Assembly (NCBI RefSeq): GCF_004793545.1
Contig: NZ_SRYA01000044.1
Span: 1-40,073 of the forward strand
Reading direction: 5' to 3'
DNA from: Petralouisia muris
Lineage (GTDB): Bacteria > Bacillota > Clostridia > Lachnospirales > Lachnospiraceae
Length of the DNA: 40,073 bases
Shown here in pieces: positions 1 through 7,187 of this stretch. The translations under genes and the position numbers were made by a program. Below the pieces are notes generated by a model. That model did no database searches and had not been told where the DNA came from. It worked only from the letters and a program-made list of their open reading frames with translations. Every line of letters starts with the position of its first letter. Position 1 is the stretch's first letter.

Positions 1-108
1 GCATATCTGGCATTTGAAGGAGGCGACTTTACATTATTTTTCGCTTTACATTAGCCCAATTTTGGGGAGTACCCCAACGTAGAAAGAGAATCTACCTTAT
101 CGGAGATT

Positions 109-1131
109 TTGGAGGACAACGTGCCGGGGAAATACTCTTTAAGTCCGAAAGCCTGCTTGGGTATACTCCGAAGAGCAAAGAACAAAAACAGGAAGTTGCC
201 GGACAATTTGCGGATAGCGTTGGAACAGAAAATAGCAGAACAGGGGGGGGAGATAATCGGGTTGGACTTTGCACATGCTGACAGCGTTGTAAGGACATTT
301 ACCGACAAGACCCCGACACTTGTACAAAATATGGGGTGTGGTGGCGGTCAAACGCCTTGTGTAATGTATGAGGAAAGCAAAAAAGCATACGGGATAAACG
401 CAAAAAGCATTATCGTAGACGAAGAAAGCACAGGCACATTATCTACATATTGCGGAAATTCAACAAACAGGAACGTAATAGCGATAGAAAAGAAAAGTGT
501 CATACCGCTCCGTGATGAAGTGACAAGGAATAAGGCAAGCAATGGTTTAGGCGTTGGGAAAGCCGGGGGACCATGCCCGACACTTACAACGGCAGATGTA
601 CATAGCGTTTTCTATGAAGCGTATCAGCACAACGGATACAGGGAAAGCGAGATAAGCGGAACACTGACAACAGACCAAAACAGCACGATAAGAGGGGATA
701 CGCCTTTAGTAGTGCGGACGGACAGAAAAACATTTGAATTAAATCAGCACGGAGGATACAGGGAAGCGGAAGTAAACGGTACTTTGAGGGCAACAGGGGG
801 GGATTATGGCGGAGGGTCGGAAACAATCGTAACAGAGAAGTACAGGACAAGGGAGAATATCCCTAGCAAGGCAAAGAGCATAAAAGACATTCTGAAAAGG
901 GCGGTACAGAAAGTTACATACATCATACGCCGATTAACGCCCGTTGAATGTGAACGGCTACAGGGATACCCGGATAACTGGACAAAATACGGTGCAGACG
1001 GCACGGAAATAGCCGATACGGCACGTTATAGGGCAATAGGTAATAGTATATGTGTCTATTGTGCTGAAAGGGTGTATTTGGGCATTTTAGACGCATTGGA
1101 AGAGGAGGCAGACAATGAACGCATGGGATAA
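109..1131 (+). CDS. C-terminal half of a DNA (cytosine-5-)-methyltransferase, 5' part interrupted
   Basis: C-terminal target-recognition and closing part of a phage C5-cytosine methyltransferase. Seen: near the C-terminus a motif IX-like stretch, RRLTPVECERLQGYPDNW, and a motif X-like stretch, AIGNSICVYCAERV. The middle has several repeated G-T-L...G-G-x-x-P segments typical of the recognition region. The catalytic motifs I to VIII (including the PC loop) would lie upstream and are not in the window. The reading frame continues upstream to base 55 and reads like the same family, but a TAG at 52-54 interrupts it; bases 1-51 are open in the same frame. Position 109 (TTG) is only the first usable start codon after that stop, and no good ribosome binding site precedes it. 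Either the gene is broken by a nonsense change or the C-terminal piece is expressed separately. The family call is confident; the functional state is uncertain. Confidence 0.75.
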   Translation: MEDNVPGKYSLSPKACLGILRRAKNKNRKLPDNLRIALEQKIAEQGGEIIGLDFAHADSVVRTFTDKTPTLVQNMGCGGGQTPCVMYEESKKAYGINAKSIIVDEESTGTLSTYCGNSTNRNVIAIEKKSVIPLRDEVTRNKASNGLGVGKAGGPCPTLTTADVHSVFYEAYQHNGYRESEISGTLTTDQNSTIRGDTPLVVRTDRKTFELNQHGGYREAEVNGTLRATGGDYGGGSETIVTEKYRTRENIPSKAKSIKDILKRAVQKVTYIIRRLTPVECERLQGYPDNWTKYGADGTEIADTARYRAIGNSICVYCAERVYLGILDALEEEADNERMG

Positions 1132-1312
1132 AAGAAAAGAGCGAGAAAGGGATAGGAAATTAGATTGCATATTAAAAAATCAAATTGTGATAATGGAGGG
1201 ATTGGCAAAAGCACTTTACACATATGAGCATACGTCAAGGTATGGTAGGGACTATATAGGGACGTTGGAAGAAAGGGCAGAAAGGACGGCTAAACAATAT
1301 GGCAGAGGATAA
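1115..1312 (+). CDS. Small charged hypothetical phage protein
   Basis: 65-residue protein, not recognised. It is rich in Lys, Arg and Glu, with an N-terminal charged helix (KRKERERDRK) followed by a more hydrophobic stretch. The ATG overlaps the end of the methyltransferase frame by 17 nt and is preceded by GAGGAGG at good spacing. It belongs to a run of overlapping early genes read in the same direction. No domain or catalytic motif is visible. Confidence 0.6.
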   Translation: MNAWDKRKERERDRKLDCILKNQIVIMEGLAKALYTYEHTSRYGRDYIGTLEERAERTAKQYGRG

Positions 1313-1529
1313 AAGAAAACGCTATGAAATTGTATGCCCTTATTGCGGTAAGGTGCAGTACGCCTGTAAAAGTATGTTGCATGAAATGGGATACAACGAA
1401 GCGGGCCACGGTACTTGCATAGAGTGTAAAGGGTTTATGAAGCTGATATATAACCCGGAATCCGACACAATGACAGCCGAAGAGTGGGAAACGGTAAAGC
1501 CTGATAGAAAGGGTGGGTTATTTGGTTAA
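1299..1529 (+). CDS. Small zinc-ribbon-like protein
   Basis: 76-residue protein with two CxxC pairs, CPYCGK near residue 14 and CIECKG near residue 40. This spacing is typical of a zinc ribbon that could bind nucleic acid or protein. It overlaps the previous gene by 14 nt. The tail, with EEWETVKP, is acidic and carries no further motif. The family is not recognised beyond the zinc-knuckle pattern, so function is open. Metal binding is inferred from the Cys spacing only. Confidence 0.6.
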   Translation: MAEDKRKRYEIVCPYCGKVQYACKSMLHEMGYNEAGHGTCIECKGFMKLIYNPESDTMTAEEWETVKPDRKGGLFG

Positions 1530-1791
1530 ATGTAGTATATGCGGAAAAGAGGGGTTAAAGGTCGTTTGTGTCTGCCCGGATTGCTTAAAAAGGGCAGCAG
1601 TTGACCCCAGACAGATACAGAAGTTAAGGCAGATAAATAATGTATTGAGGATTACAGAGGATACAGACGGAAATATAAAAGAATGTGTGCAAAGTCTTAC
1701 AGAGATATTAGAGGACTTGGAAAGGGGCAGATATGGCAAGGAAGAAAGGAAAAGTAACACCATTCAGACAGGAAACAAAGATAACCTATAA
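1522..1791 (+). CDS. Small Cys-rich hypothetical protein (zinc-binding-like)
   Basis: About 89 residues. The N-terminus carries two CxxC pairs (KCSICGK and CPDCLK), followed by a predicted helical region. Two starts are possible: GTG at 1513, which directly abuts its Shine-Dalgarno, and TTG at 1522, which is better spaced from the AAGGGTGG stretch; I chose 1522. The C-terminal 20 residues overlap the next gene in another frame by 59 nt. Two consecutive small zinc-ribbon-like genes suggest a pair of related early accessory proteins. No specific function can be assigned. Confidence 0.5.
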   Translation: MVKCSICGKEGLKVVCVCPDCLKRAAVDPRQIQKLRQINNVLRITEDTDGNIKECVQSLTEILEDLERGRYGKEERKSNTIQTGNKDNL

Positions 1792-2023
1792 CAAGTACAA
1801 GCCTAACAGGAAAGCACGGAGGTTAGGTATCAAGCCGGAAGAACCGCCAAAGAGGGAAGAAAAGAAAGTATCAAAGGCAGCGGTATTAGGGGAAAGCATA
1901 CAGAGGGCAAGGGAACTACAAAAGCGGATTGTACCGCCCGGTATGACCTATGGGGAATATATGGAGTATCTGAAAGGCAGACGACAGCAGTTGGAAGAGA
2001 AGAAACAGGGGGGGGGTACATAA
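1733..2023 (+). CDS. Small basic hypothetical protein
   Basis: 96 residues, strongly basic in the N-terminal half (MARKKGK, NRKARRLGIKPEEPPKREEKK) and helical with many Glu and Lys at the C-terminus. The ATG has a GGAAAGGGG Shine-Dalgarno. The stop TAA shares a base with the next ATG, implying translational coupling. The basic composition could suit nucleic-acid binding, but no fold is recognised. Confidence 0.55.
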   Translation: MARKKGKVTPFRQETKITYNKYKPNRKARRLGIKPEEPPKREEKKVSKAAVLGESIQRARELQKRIVPPGMTYGEYMEYLKGRRQQLEEKKQGGGT

Positions 2024-2193
2024 TGGCAAGGTATGAAGTTGAATACGCATTATTTAGAAAATGCGTCATAGAAGCGGATTCTTTAGAGGAAGCGAACGAC
2101 AAGGCACACACGATAGAAGATGAAGAGATAGAAAGGACGGAAACAGAGAACACAGGGTACATGGTTTGGAACGAACCTACAGAAATAAAGTAA
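2023..2193 (+). CDS. Small hypothetical protein (56 aa)
   Basis: Short frame coupled to the previous gene by a TAATG overlap, with a run of G as Shine-Dalgarno. It encodes 56 residues starting MARYEVEYALFRKC, then an acidic centre and a C-terminus ending NEPTEIK. The stop codon touches the first palindromic operator of the downstream control region, so this gene closes the first early transcription unit. The N-terminal beta-strand pattern followed by ADSLEEANDKA resembles small phage proteins of unknown role. Confidence 0.5.
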   Translation: MARYEVEYALFRKCVIEADSLEEANDKAHTIEDEEIERTETENTGYMVWNEPTEIK

Positions 2194-2289
2194 TACTTGC
2201 ACAAGTATACAAACTGCACAAAAATACCGTATACTTGCATAAGTATTTTTAGTGAATACTCCGGGTTGTAAATATACTTATGCAAGTAT
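2193..2289. promoter_or_regulatory. Triple palindromic operator cluster (left copy)
   Basis: Three 16-bp palindromes of the form ATACTT-N4-AAGTAT lie at 2193-2208, 2231-2246 and 2274-2289. The first reads ATACTTGCACAAGTAT. The third fills the spacer of the promoter at 2266-2294. The cluster is homologous to the one at 36923-37019, read on the other strand, including flanking bases such as the shared CCGGGTTG before the promoter. The ribbon-helix-helix protein encoded at 37086 is the best candidate binder. Confidence 0.8.
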
Positions 2290-2294
2290 ATAAT
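2266..2294 (+). promoter_or_regulatory. Operator-controlled sigma-A promoter
   Basis: TTGTAA at 2266-2271 and TATAAT at 2289-2294 are separated by exactly 17 bp. The spacer is occupied by operator 2274-2289, so a bound repressor would block RNA polymerase directly. It drives the gene at 2336 and possibly the par region beyond. Confidence 0.75.
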
Positions 2295-2335
2295 AGAATC
2301 ATCAAAGGAAATCAAACAAACGGAGGTAATCAGAA

Positions 2336-2575
2336 ATGAAAAAAGAGTATACATTTGAGGAATTAGGATATTTTGCAGAAAGAGAGTGTCAAGCATTAAA
2401 GGACTGTTTACAGGGTTTTAGCTACATGGATTTTGATATTAAATGGAGCAATTATGCGGGAAATTGTACGCTGATAGTGGCAACCGATTACGAAGCAGAG
2501 GAAAAGGAAATAAAGGACTTCTTTTTACATTGTGCGTTAAGCATGATATTTCAGATAAAAAGGACGGTTAAATAG
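2336..2575 (+). CDS. Operator-controlled small hypothetical protein
   Basis: 79 residues, not recognised. It starts MKKEYTFEELGYFAERECQ, has an amphipathic pattern and ends in a basic KRTVK. An ACGGAGGTAA Shine-Dalgarno precedes the ATG. It is the first gene after a strong promoter whose spacer is a repressor site, and its control region is a diverged duplicate of the one in front of the leftward gene starting at 36871. This placement suggests an early or lysogeny-switch product. No HTH or catalytic motif is visible. Confidence 0.6.
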   Translation: MKKEYTFEELGYFAERECQALKDCLQGFSYMDFDIKWSNYAGNCTLIVATDYEAEEKEIKDFFLHCALSMIFQIKRTVK

Positions 2576-2891
2576 CCGAAACGGAAGAGGGGGCAACCCC
2601 TCAACCGTCAAGACAGGTCGGCAACCTGTTTTCTGACGAGGGCAAGCCAATAGCCGTAGCAGGGATAGAGTGAAAAAATAGCAGCGGGTACACCATGCTA
2701 GAGAGTGTACGGACGGTCAACAGGTTTTTCGTAATTTTTTAATGTGAAAAATTGCAACGCCTATCACAAATGCCGGGAAAGGGTGGCGGTGTAAATGGTA
2801 AGAGGTCCGCCCCGAAAAGATGATTGCACACTTTATAGAGCTTCCAAAGGTTGGGGGTTGTATAGAGTGTGCAAGGCAAGGAGGGTTTAGC
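2576..2891 (+). other. 316-nt non-coding stretch with several hairpins
   Basis: No convincing gene. Clear hairpins are present: GGGG-CAA-CCCC near 2588-2598; ACAGGT-CGGCA-ACCTGT near 2612-2629, nested in an outer CGTCA/TGACG pairing; and GTACAC/GTGTAC near 2689-2711. The frame open from ATG 2820 runs into the gene below but lacks a ribosome binding site before 2892. The stretch separates the operator-controlled gene from the parA operon. It could be an untranslated leader, a small RNA or a replication/partition locus; the sequence alone does not decide. Confidence 0.45.
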
Positions 2892-3149
2892 GTGGTAAAA
2901 ATGACACAGGAGGACAGGCAGTATTTTAAGAATGGGGTAAAAACCCTATGCGGTACAGAATTATTATTTGCTATCAGAGTTATTGAGGATAAGGACTTGA
3001 TAAAGGTAATTGATAGCAAGGATTTAGAGTTTATGAAAAAGGAGTTAGGCAGGCAAGCCGGGGCAATATGGGCAAAACTTCTTAGGGCATTAAAGAAACT
3101 GGATTTTAAGGAAGCTGAAAGAATATTAAGAGGAGGTACAGGCAAATGA
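2892..3149 (+). CDS. Hypothetical protein upstream of parA
   Basis: 85 residues from a GTG start, chosen because AAGGAGGG lies 6 nt upstream; an in-frame ATG at 2820 lacks a Shine-Dalgarno. The protein is helical and charged (TQEDRQYFKNG, then LIKVIDSKDLEFMKKELGRQ, ending RILRGGTGK). Its stop overlaps the parA ATG by 4 nt, so the two are probably co-translated. It could be a partner or regulator of ParA, but that is inferred only from position. Confidence 0.55.
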   Translation: MVKMTQEDRQYFKNGVKTLCGTELLFAIRVIEDKDLIKVIDSKDLEFMKKELGRQAGAIWAKLLRALKKLDFKEAERILRGGTGK

Positions 3150-3901
3150 AAACTATTGCAATTATCAACATGAAAGGCGGTTGTGCCAAAACTACAACGG
3201 CGGTAAACATGGCATACATATTAGCCAAAGAATACGACAAAAAGGTACTGCTTATTGACAATGACAAGCAGGGCAATCTTTCAAAGGCTTGCGGGGTATG
3301 GAGTTATGACAATCCTAGCCTTGCGGATATGCTGACAGGACAGGAAGAAATAGGCGGTGTAGTACAGGTGGTTGAAAAAATGCCTAATATGGCGGTTATT
3401 CCGGCGAATATGCACTTATTGACAGCTAACCTTGCAGTAATCAAGGACGAAGAGAGGGAACAGGCAACAATAATTTCTAAGGAACTGGAAAAGGTAAAGG
3501 AAATATTTGATTACTGTATCATTGATTGCCCGCCGGATATTAACGTATCTGTTATAAATGCACTTGTGGCAGCAGATGAAGTTATCATACCGATTAAAAT
3601 TGATGGTTACGCCTTTGACGGAATGGACGAACTGGAAGAGCAGATAAACAATGCAAAGGCATTAAACCCGAAACTGAAATTTAGGGGTTGCCTTGTAACT
3701 ATGTATTATAACCGTGATGTATGCAGACAGGGGGAGGCATGGTTGCAGAATCAGCGTTACCCGGTATTCAAAACGCATATCAGACGGACGGAAAAGGCAG
3801 ACGAAGTAACTTTTACAAATGAAAGCCTTATGGAATATTCCCCACGTTCCGGGGCCGCTAGGGATTATAAAACATTCGTAAAAGAATACTTGGAGGGATA
3901 G
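3146..3901 (+). CDS. parA: ParA/Soj-type partition ATPase
   Basis: 251 residues, full length for the short ParA/Soj class. The deviant Walker A box is at the N-terminus (INMKGGCAKTTTAVNMA, residues 7-23), a Walker A' aspartate lies in VLLIDNDKQGNLSKA, and Walker B is YCIIDCPPD near residue 129. There is no N-terminal HTH extension, so autoregulation by ParA itself is unlikely. It works with a centromere-binding ParB to distribute low-copy DNA; the ParB-like gene lies 1.5 kb downstream. A ParA in this position suggests that the prophage may exist, at least for a time, as an extrachromosomal circle (phage-plasmid lifestyle). Confidence in the family is high. Confidence 0.93.
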   Translation: MKTIAIINMKGGCAKTTTAVNMAYILAKEYDKKVLLIDNDKQGNLSKACGVWSYDNPSLADMLTGQEEIGGVVQVVEKMPNMAVIPANMHLLTANLAVIKDEEREQATIISKELEKVKEIFDYCIIDCPPDINVSVINALVAADEVIIPIKIDGYAFDGMDELEEQINNAKALNPKLKFRGCLVTMYYNRDVCRQGEAWLQNQRYPVFKTHIRRTEKADEVTFTNESLMEYSPRSGAARDYKTFVKEYLEG

Positions 3902-3902
3902 T

Positions 3903-4103
3903 ATGGCGTATAAGAATAGTGAGGGATACCGTGACCCAACGGCGGGGGAAGCCGTGGGAACGGTTGCCAAAGAGGAAAAGAAACGAAATGAAGCGGTAAC
4001 AACACTTATCACAATGTTAAAGCAGATTATAAGCCTTGCGGGGTTTGAGTTGGTGGGGCGTATCGTATTAAAGGACAAGGAAACAGGAAAGGAGTACAGG
4101 TAA
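3903..4103 (+). CDS. Small hypothetical protein after parA
   Basis: 66 residues, beginning MAYKNSEGYRDPTAGEAVG and ending in a charged DKETGKEYR. This phrase is common in uncharacterised Firmicutes phage and mobile-element proteins next to parA-like genes. The gene starts one base after the parA stop codon, with GGAGGGATAGT as Shine-Dalgarno, and its stop overlaps the next ATG. The role is unknown. Confidence 0.6.
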   Translation: MAYKNSEGYRDPTAGEAVGTVAKEEKKRNEAVTTLITMLKQIISLAGFELVGRIVLKDKETGKEYR

Positions 4104-4486
4104 TGAAAGATGTTGTATTAAAGGCGGTTATGCAGAAACAGACGGACAACCTCAAAGAACTTTTCAAGCTGATAGAGGAACGCCCGGATTTACCGATTGT
4201 GGCAATGGTAGATAGTGAGATTGTGGCAGATGATGGCGGTTTTTGGTTGGGCGCATGGGGCAGGTGTGAAGTTGACAAGTATATTGTAAATGAGGATTAC
4301 GGCGTAATCTTTTACGAACAGGGCAGACCAGATACGGTAGATATTTTTGAAAAGTATTTTGATTATGCGGAATGTGGTATAGATGAAGAATTGCCGGACG
4401 AACAGGCATTACCGCTTATGAAAGAAAAAATTGATACTTTAGACTGGACGGAAGCAATTATTGTATATGTTGTTTTGCCGGATTAG
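4103..4486 (+). CDS. Hypothetical phage protein (127 aa)
   Basis: 127 residues, acidic, with a helical N-terminus (MQKQTDNLKELFKLIEERPDLPIVAMVD) followed by beta-like segments around GGFWLGAWGRCEVDKYIVNEDYG. I recognise the general type as a conserved phage or integrative-element hypothetical, without a known function. It is coupled to the previous gene by a one-base overlap (TAATG). No metal or catalytic motif is seen. Confidence 0.6.
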   Translation: MKDVVLKAVMQKQTDNLKELFKLIEERPDLPIVAMVDSEIVADDGGFWLGAWGRCEVDKYIVNEDYGVIFYEQGRPDTVDIFEKYFDYAECGIDEELPDEQALPLMKEKIDTLDWTEAIIVYVVLPD

Positions 4487-4498
4487 GGGAGGTATAGC

Positions 4499-4741
4499 AT
4501 GGGAAACAGACCGATTATTTTTGTAAACACAGATAATTACCCTATGTTTTGCGATAATAGATGTGCAAATACAGGGTGCAGCAGGCACATATCAAAATTG
4601 TATCAGCACAGCGGAGGGGCAAAGATAAGCAAGCTAAGAGATACAGAGGATTGCGAGGGTTACATATCGAAACGGAAAAAGACAATGCAGGAAATAAAGC
4701 AGATTGAAAAGGAAATGGAGGCAGCGGGAATTGAAAAATAA
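4499..4741 (+). CDS. Small Cys-containing hypothetical protein
   Basis: 80 residues. The N-terminal half contains a Cys/His group (CDNRCANTGCSRHISK, near residues 18-33) that could hold a metal ion. The C-terminal half is a charged helix (KTMQEIKQIEKEMEAAG). GGGGAGG precedes the ATG. It overlaps the next gene by 11 nt. Metal binding is inferred from residue spacing; function is unknown. Confidence 0.55.
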   Translation: MGNRPIIFVNTDNYPMFCDNRCANTGCSRHISKLYQHSGGAKISKLRDTEDCEGYISKRKKTMQEIKQIEKEMEAAGIEK

Positions 4742-5165
4742 TGATAATGCAGAAATGGGAAAAACAGGGGAAACAGTAGTGTTAAATGGTTGGAATCAGC
4801 CTATAAAAGCATTTCCAACGGTAGAAATTCCATTAGATGAATACAAGGCGTTTGTTGAATTTAATGTAAAGGGGCCGACAGTAGAAATACCGTTGCAGCA
4901 GTATGAGGAATTAAAAGAAGATAATATGCGTATGCAGGGCAAGATATGGGATTTGGAAAATCAGATTAGAGATTTGGAATACAAGTTAGAGGGGGAAAGG
5001 GACCGGAAAAGGGAAATAGACAAACATACAGACATTGTTACAAAAAAGGTAGCAGACGGAATTACAGAAAATGTAATGAATGATTTATTGAAGTTATCAG
5101 AAGAACAGAAAAAAGAACTTAGGGAAAGGTGGCAGTTGAAAAGTGGGGTATCTGATAAAAAGTGA
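4731..5165 (+). CDS. Coiled-coil hypothetical protein
   Basis: About 144 residues from TTG 4731, chosen because GGAGG lies 9 nt upstream; the frame is open from TTG 4704. Two similar short segments, PTVEIPLDEYKAF and PTVEIPLQQYEEL, form an internal repeat. A long heptad-rich coiled coil follows (MRMQGKIWDLENQIRDLEYKL). The repeat-plus-coil layout suggests an oligomeric scaffold-like or adaptor protein of the early operon. The protein is not recognised. Confidence 0.55.
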   Translation: MKNNDNAEMGKTGETVVLNGWNQPIKAFPTVEIPLDEYKAFVEFNVKGPTVEIPLQQYEELKEDNMRMQGKIWDLENQIRDLEYKLEGERDRKREIDKHTDIVTKKVADGITENVMNDLLKLSEEQKKELRERWQLKSGVSDKK

Positions 5166-5343
5166 TGTAATGGGTGCGATACAGGAAGATAGGGAAACAA
5201 GTTTGATGTGCTATAAGGGCGAAAAGCCAATAGAGGATATTATAAACTTTTGCTATGATTCGGTGGAGCGTGAGATAGACAGGTTGACGCAGTATAGGGT
5301 TGAAAATGTGACCGATTCGGACACGGAAAATAAAGGAAAGTGA
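5143..5343 (+). CDS. Small hypothetical protein upstream of parB
   Basis: 66 residues from GTG 5143, resembling short Firmicutes phage proteins with a YLIKSDVMGAI start and a later CYDSVEREIDRL helix. The Shine-Dalgarno is weak, and the start overlaps the previous gene by 23 nt, so coupling is likely. The C-terminal codons for VTDSDT coincide with a 17-bp near-palindrome at 5308-5324, one of six in the window. Coding and DNA-site functions may therefore overlap here. Confidence 0.5.
   Translation: MGYLIKSDVMGAIQEDRETSLMCYKGEKPIEDIINFCYDSVEREIDRLTQYRVENVTDSDTENKGK
5308..5324 (+). promoter_or_regulatory. Dispersed near-palindrome copy 1, before parB
   Basis: GTGACCGATTCGGACAC fits the pattern GTG-N-CCGA-N-TCGG-N-CAC. 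It lies 30 nt before the parB-like start codon. A candidate parS or operator site. Confidence 0.55.
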
Positions 5344-5354
5344 GGTAATATATA

Positions 5355-6824
5355 ATGGCAGAGAAAAAGAAAGGGTTTGACCTTAACAGTTTGCTTAACA
5401 CAAAATCAAAAGGGGCAGCAGTACAGGAAGAGGGACCGACACAGGAAGCGGAAAATGCTTTTAATGTGGTAATGCTTGATGTGGAGGACTTAATGCCGAG
5501 TAAGGATAATTTCTATTCCACAGAAAATATTGACGAATTGGCAGCAGCTATTGAGTTGTCCGAGTGTATCGAACAGAATTTAGTTGTTAAGCCGGAGGCA
5601 CATGGTAAGTATGAAGTGATAGCCGGACACCGTAGGCGGTTAGCAGCTTTAAAGTTGGTGGAAGAGGGCAAGGAAGAATACAGAAAAGTGCCGTGCCGTA
5701 TCAAAAAAGAATCAGACGAAATAAGGGACCGTTTAAGCCTTATCTTTACCAATGCAACGGCAAGACAGCTTACAGATTGGGAAAAAGTAAAACAGGCAGA
5801 GGAATTAAAAGAAGTGCTGACAGAGTACAAAAAGGCTTTACAGGAAGAAAACAAGGATAAGCCAAAGGAAGAGCGGGAAAGAATCGGGCGTATCCGTGAA
5901 ATTGTGGCACAAATACTTAATACGTCCACTACACAGATAGGACGAATGGAAGCAATAAGCAATAATCTGTCACAGGAATTTAAAGGGGAACTTGAAAAAG
6001 GCAATATCAATATTTCAACTGCCCACGAACTTAGCAGACTGGACGAAGAGGGGCAGAAAAAAGCCTATGAGCAGTACGAAGGAAAGGGCGAATTGCATAT
6101 AAAAGATGTGAAGCCGGAAGAAAAGGAAGAAATCACGGACGAACAGGCAGAAAAGGCACAGGAAGCAATAAAAGACGCTATCAAGGGGGAAGTAAACCGG
6201 GCAGTATTCAAGGTAAAGGAAAATGTGGCAGCAGTCGAAAGGACGCTAAGGAAATATTTCAGTAAGTCTTTTCAAGGGAAAAAGTTTGACGGCGGTAAAT
6301 ACATATATCGTTTTCAAGCGGACGGAATCACAATTATAGATACTGAAAAATGGGGAAATTTCTTGATTGACTATTCAGACCTTGCGGAAATAGTGGTATT
6401 GATGATTGAAAATAATCAATTATTCTATGACGATACCCCGGAAGAGGTACAGGAAGAGGAAACAGGGGAAGAAAACGAAGAGGAAACAGTCGGGGAGGTG
6501 GATGTGCTACAGGAAGCAGAACACGAACTGCAGGGAGAGGAAAACGAACCCTTACCGGGGCAGCAGGATATGAGCGATTACCCGGAATATGTACCCGAAC
6601 CACAGGAAAAGGGATTAGACTTTACAAAGTGGATACAGGAAAAATACGGAATGGCACAGTATACGCTTATCGGAAAAGAGGTTAGGGCGGTTATAGCGTC
6701 CGAACTGGAAGCAAACAAAGGAAAGCCGTTGTGTCCGGCTGAATGGGAAAACAGAATAACAACCGCCTTATCTGCATGGGTTATGAGGAAAACGGCAGAA
6801 TATCAGAAGTATTTACAGGGTTAG
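5355..6824 (+). CDS. parB: ParB/Spo0J-like centromere-binding protein
   Basis: 489 residues, longer than typical ParB (about 280-330). The N-terminal ParB domain (about residues 38-120) holds EVIAGHRRRLAALKL, the conserved arginine box used for CTP binding and spreading. An HTH-type segment follows (IREIVAQILNTSTTQIGRMEAISNNLSQEFKGEL, about 175-210). The C-terminal third has a very acidic linker (EEVQEEETGEENEEE) and a final helical domain not found in short ParB proteins. It is expected to bind a palindromic centromere and act with the ParA at 3146. A near-palindrome occurs just before the gene and five more times downstream. The family is confident; the actual binding site is inferred. Confidence 0.88.
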   Translation: MAEKKKGFDLNSLLNTKSKGAAVQEEGPTQEAENAFNVVMLDVEDLMPSKDNFYSTENIDELAAAIELSECIEQNLVVKPEAHGKYEVIAGHRRRLAALKLVEEGKEEYRKVPCRIKKESDEIRDRLSLIFTNATARQLTDWEKVKQAEELKEVLTEYKKALQEENKDKPKEERERIGRIREIVAQILNTSTTQIGRMEAISNNLSQEFKGELEKGNINISTAHELSRLDEEGQKKAYEQYEGKGELHIKDVKPEEKEEITDEQAEKAQEAIKDAIKGEVNRAVFKVKENVAAVERTLRKYFSKSFQGKKFDGGKYIYRFQADGITIIDTEKWGNFLIDYSDLAEIVVLMIENNQLFYDDTPEEVQEEETGEENEEETVGEVDVLQEAEHELQGEENEPLPGQQDMSDYPEYVPEPQEKGLDFTKWIQEKYGMAQYTLIGKEVRAVIASELEANKGKPLCPAEWENRITTALSAWVMRKTAEYQKYLQG

Positions 6825-6834
6825 GTGGTGCGTT

Positions 6835-7170
6835 ATGGACAAGATTGAGTATAAGGAGGGTATTTTATTTGTAGGTGGACAGATGGCAGCAGATAGCATA
6901 AGGGCGGTTATAGCTGCCCTGTCTATCTGTACTGGAAACGACACAAAAACAACGTGCGATTTATTAAATCAGTTATTGCAATCCTTTGATGATACCATAG
7001 CAAGCCTAAAGGGAATTATGGAAGAAATAAGCGAATTGCTAGAGGTATCACAAGATATTTGCGAACCCTGTAAACACAGGGGGACCATGCACGGCAGCAG
7101 TATTAAACAGGTAACGCCAATACAGGCAAAAGCAAATATCAAATGGCAGGAAAAATACAGACCGCCATAA
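6835..7170 (+). CDS. Hypothetical protein (111 aa)
   Basis: 111 residues with a helical central region (ADSIRAVIAALSICTG, then LLNQLLQSFDDTIASLKGIMEEISELLEV) and a CEPCKH pair near residue 76. It starts shortly after parB and overlaps the frame extension of the next gene, whose true start is later. No family recognised. The helices could support dimerisation. It sits between the partition genes and the putative late regulator. Confidence 0.55.
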   Translation: MDKIEYKEGILFVGGQMAADSIRAVIAALSICTGNDTKTTCDLLNQLLQSFDDTIASLKGIMEEISELLEVSQDICEPCKHRGTMHGSSIKQVTPIQAKANIKWQEKYRPP

Positions 7171-7187
7171 CAGGAGGATTACATACT

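Noticed and set aside
52-54. TAG read-through or stop-codon reassignment
   Set aside because: Several well-defined genes in the window end in TAG, so TAG functions as a stop here.
2193-2289. Palindrome cluster as a CRISPR array
   Set aside because: Three palindromes with unequal spacing and promoter boxes; no constant repeat/spacer pattern.
1830-2396. 188-residue reverse-strand frame
   Set aside because: It is the complement of well-supported plus-strand genes and crosses the operator/promoter region; composition is that of a shadow frame.
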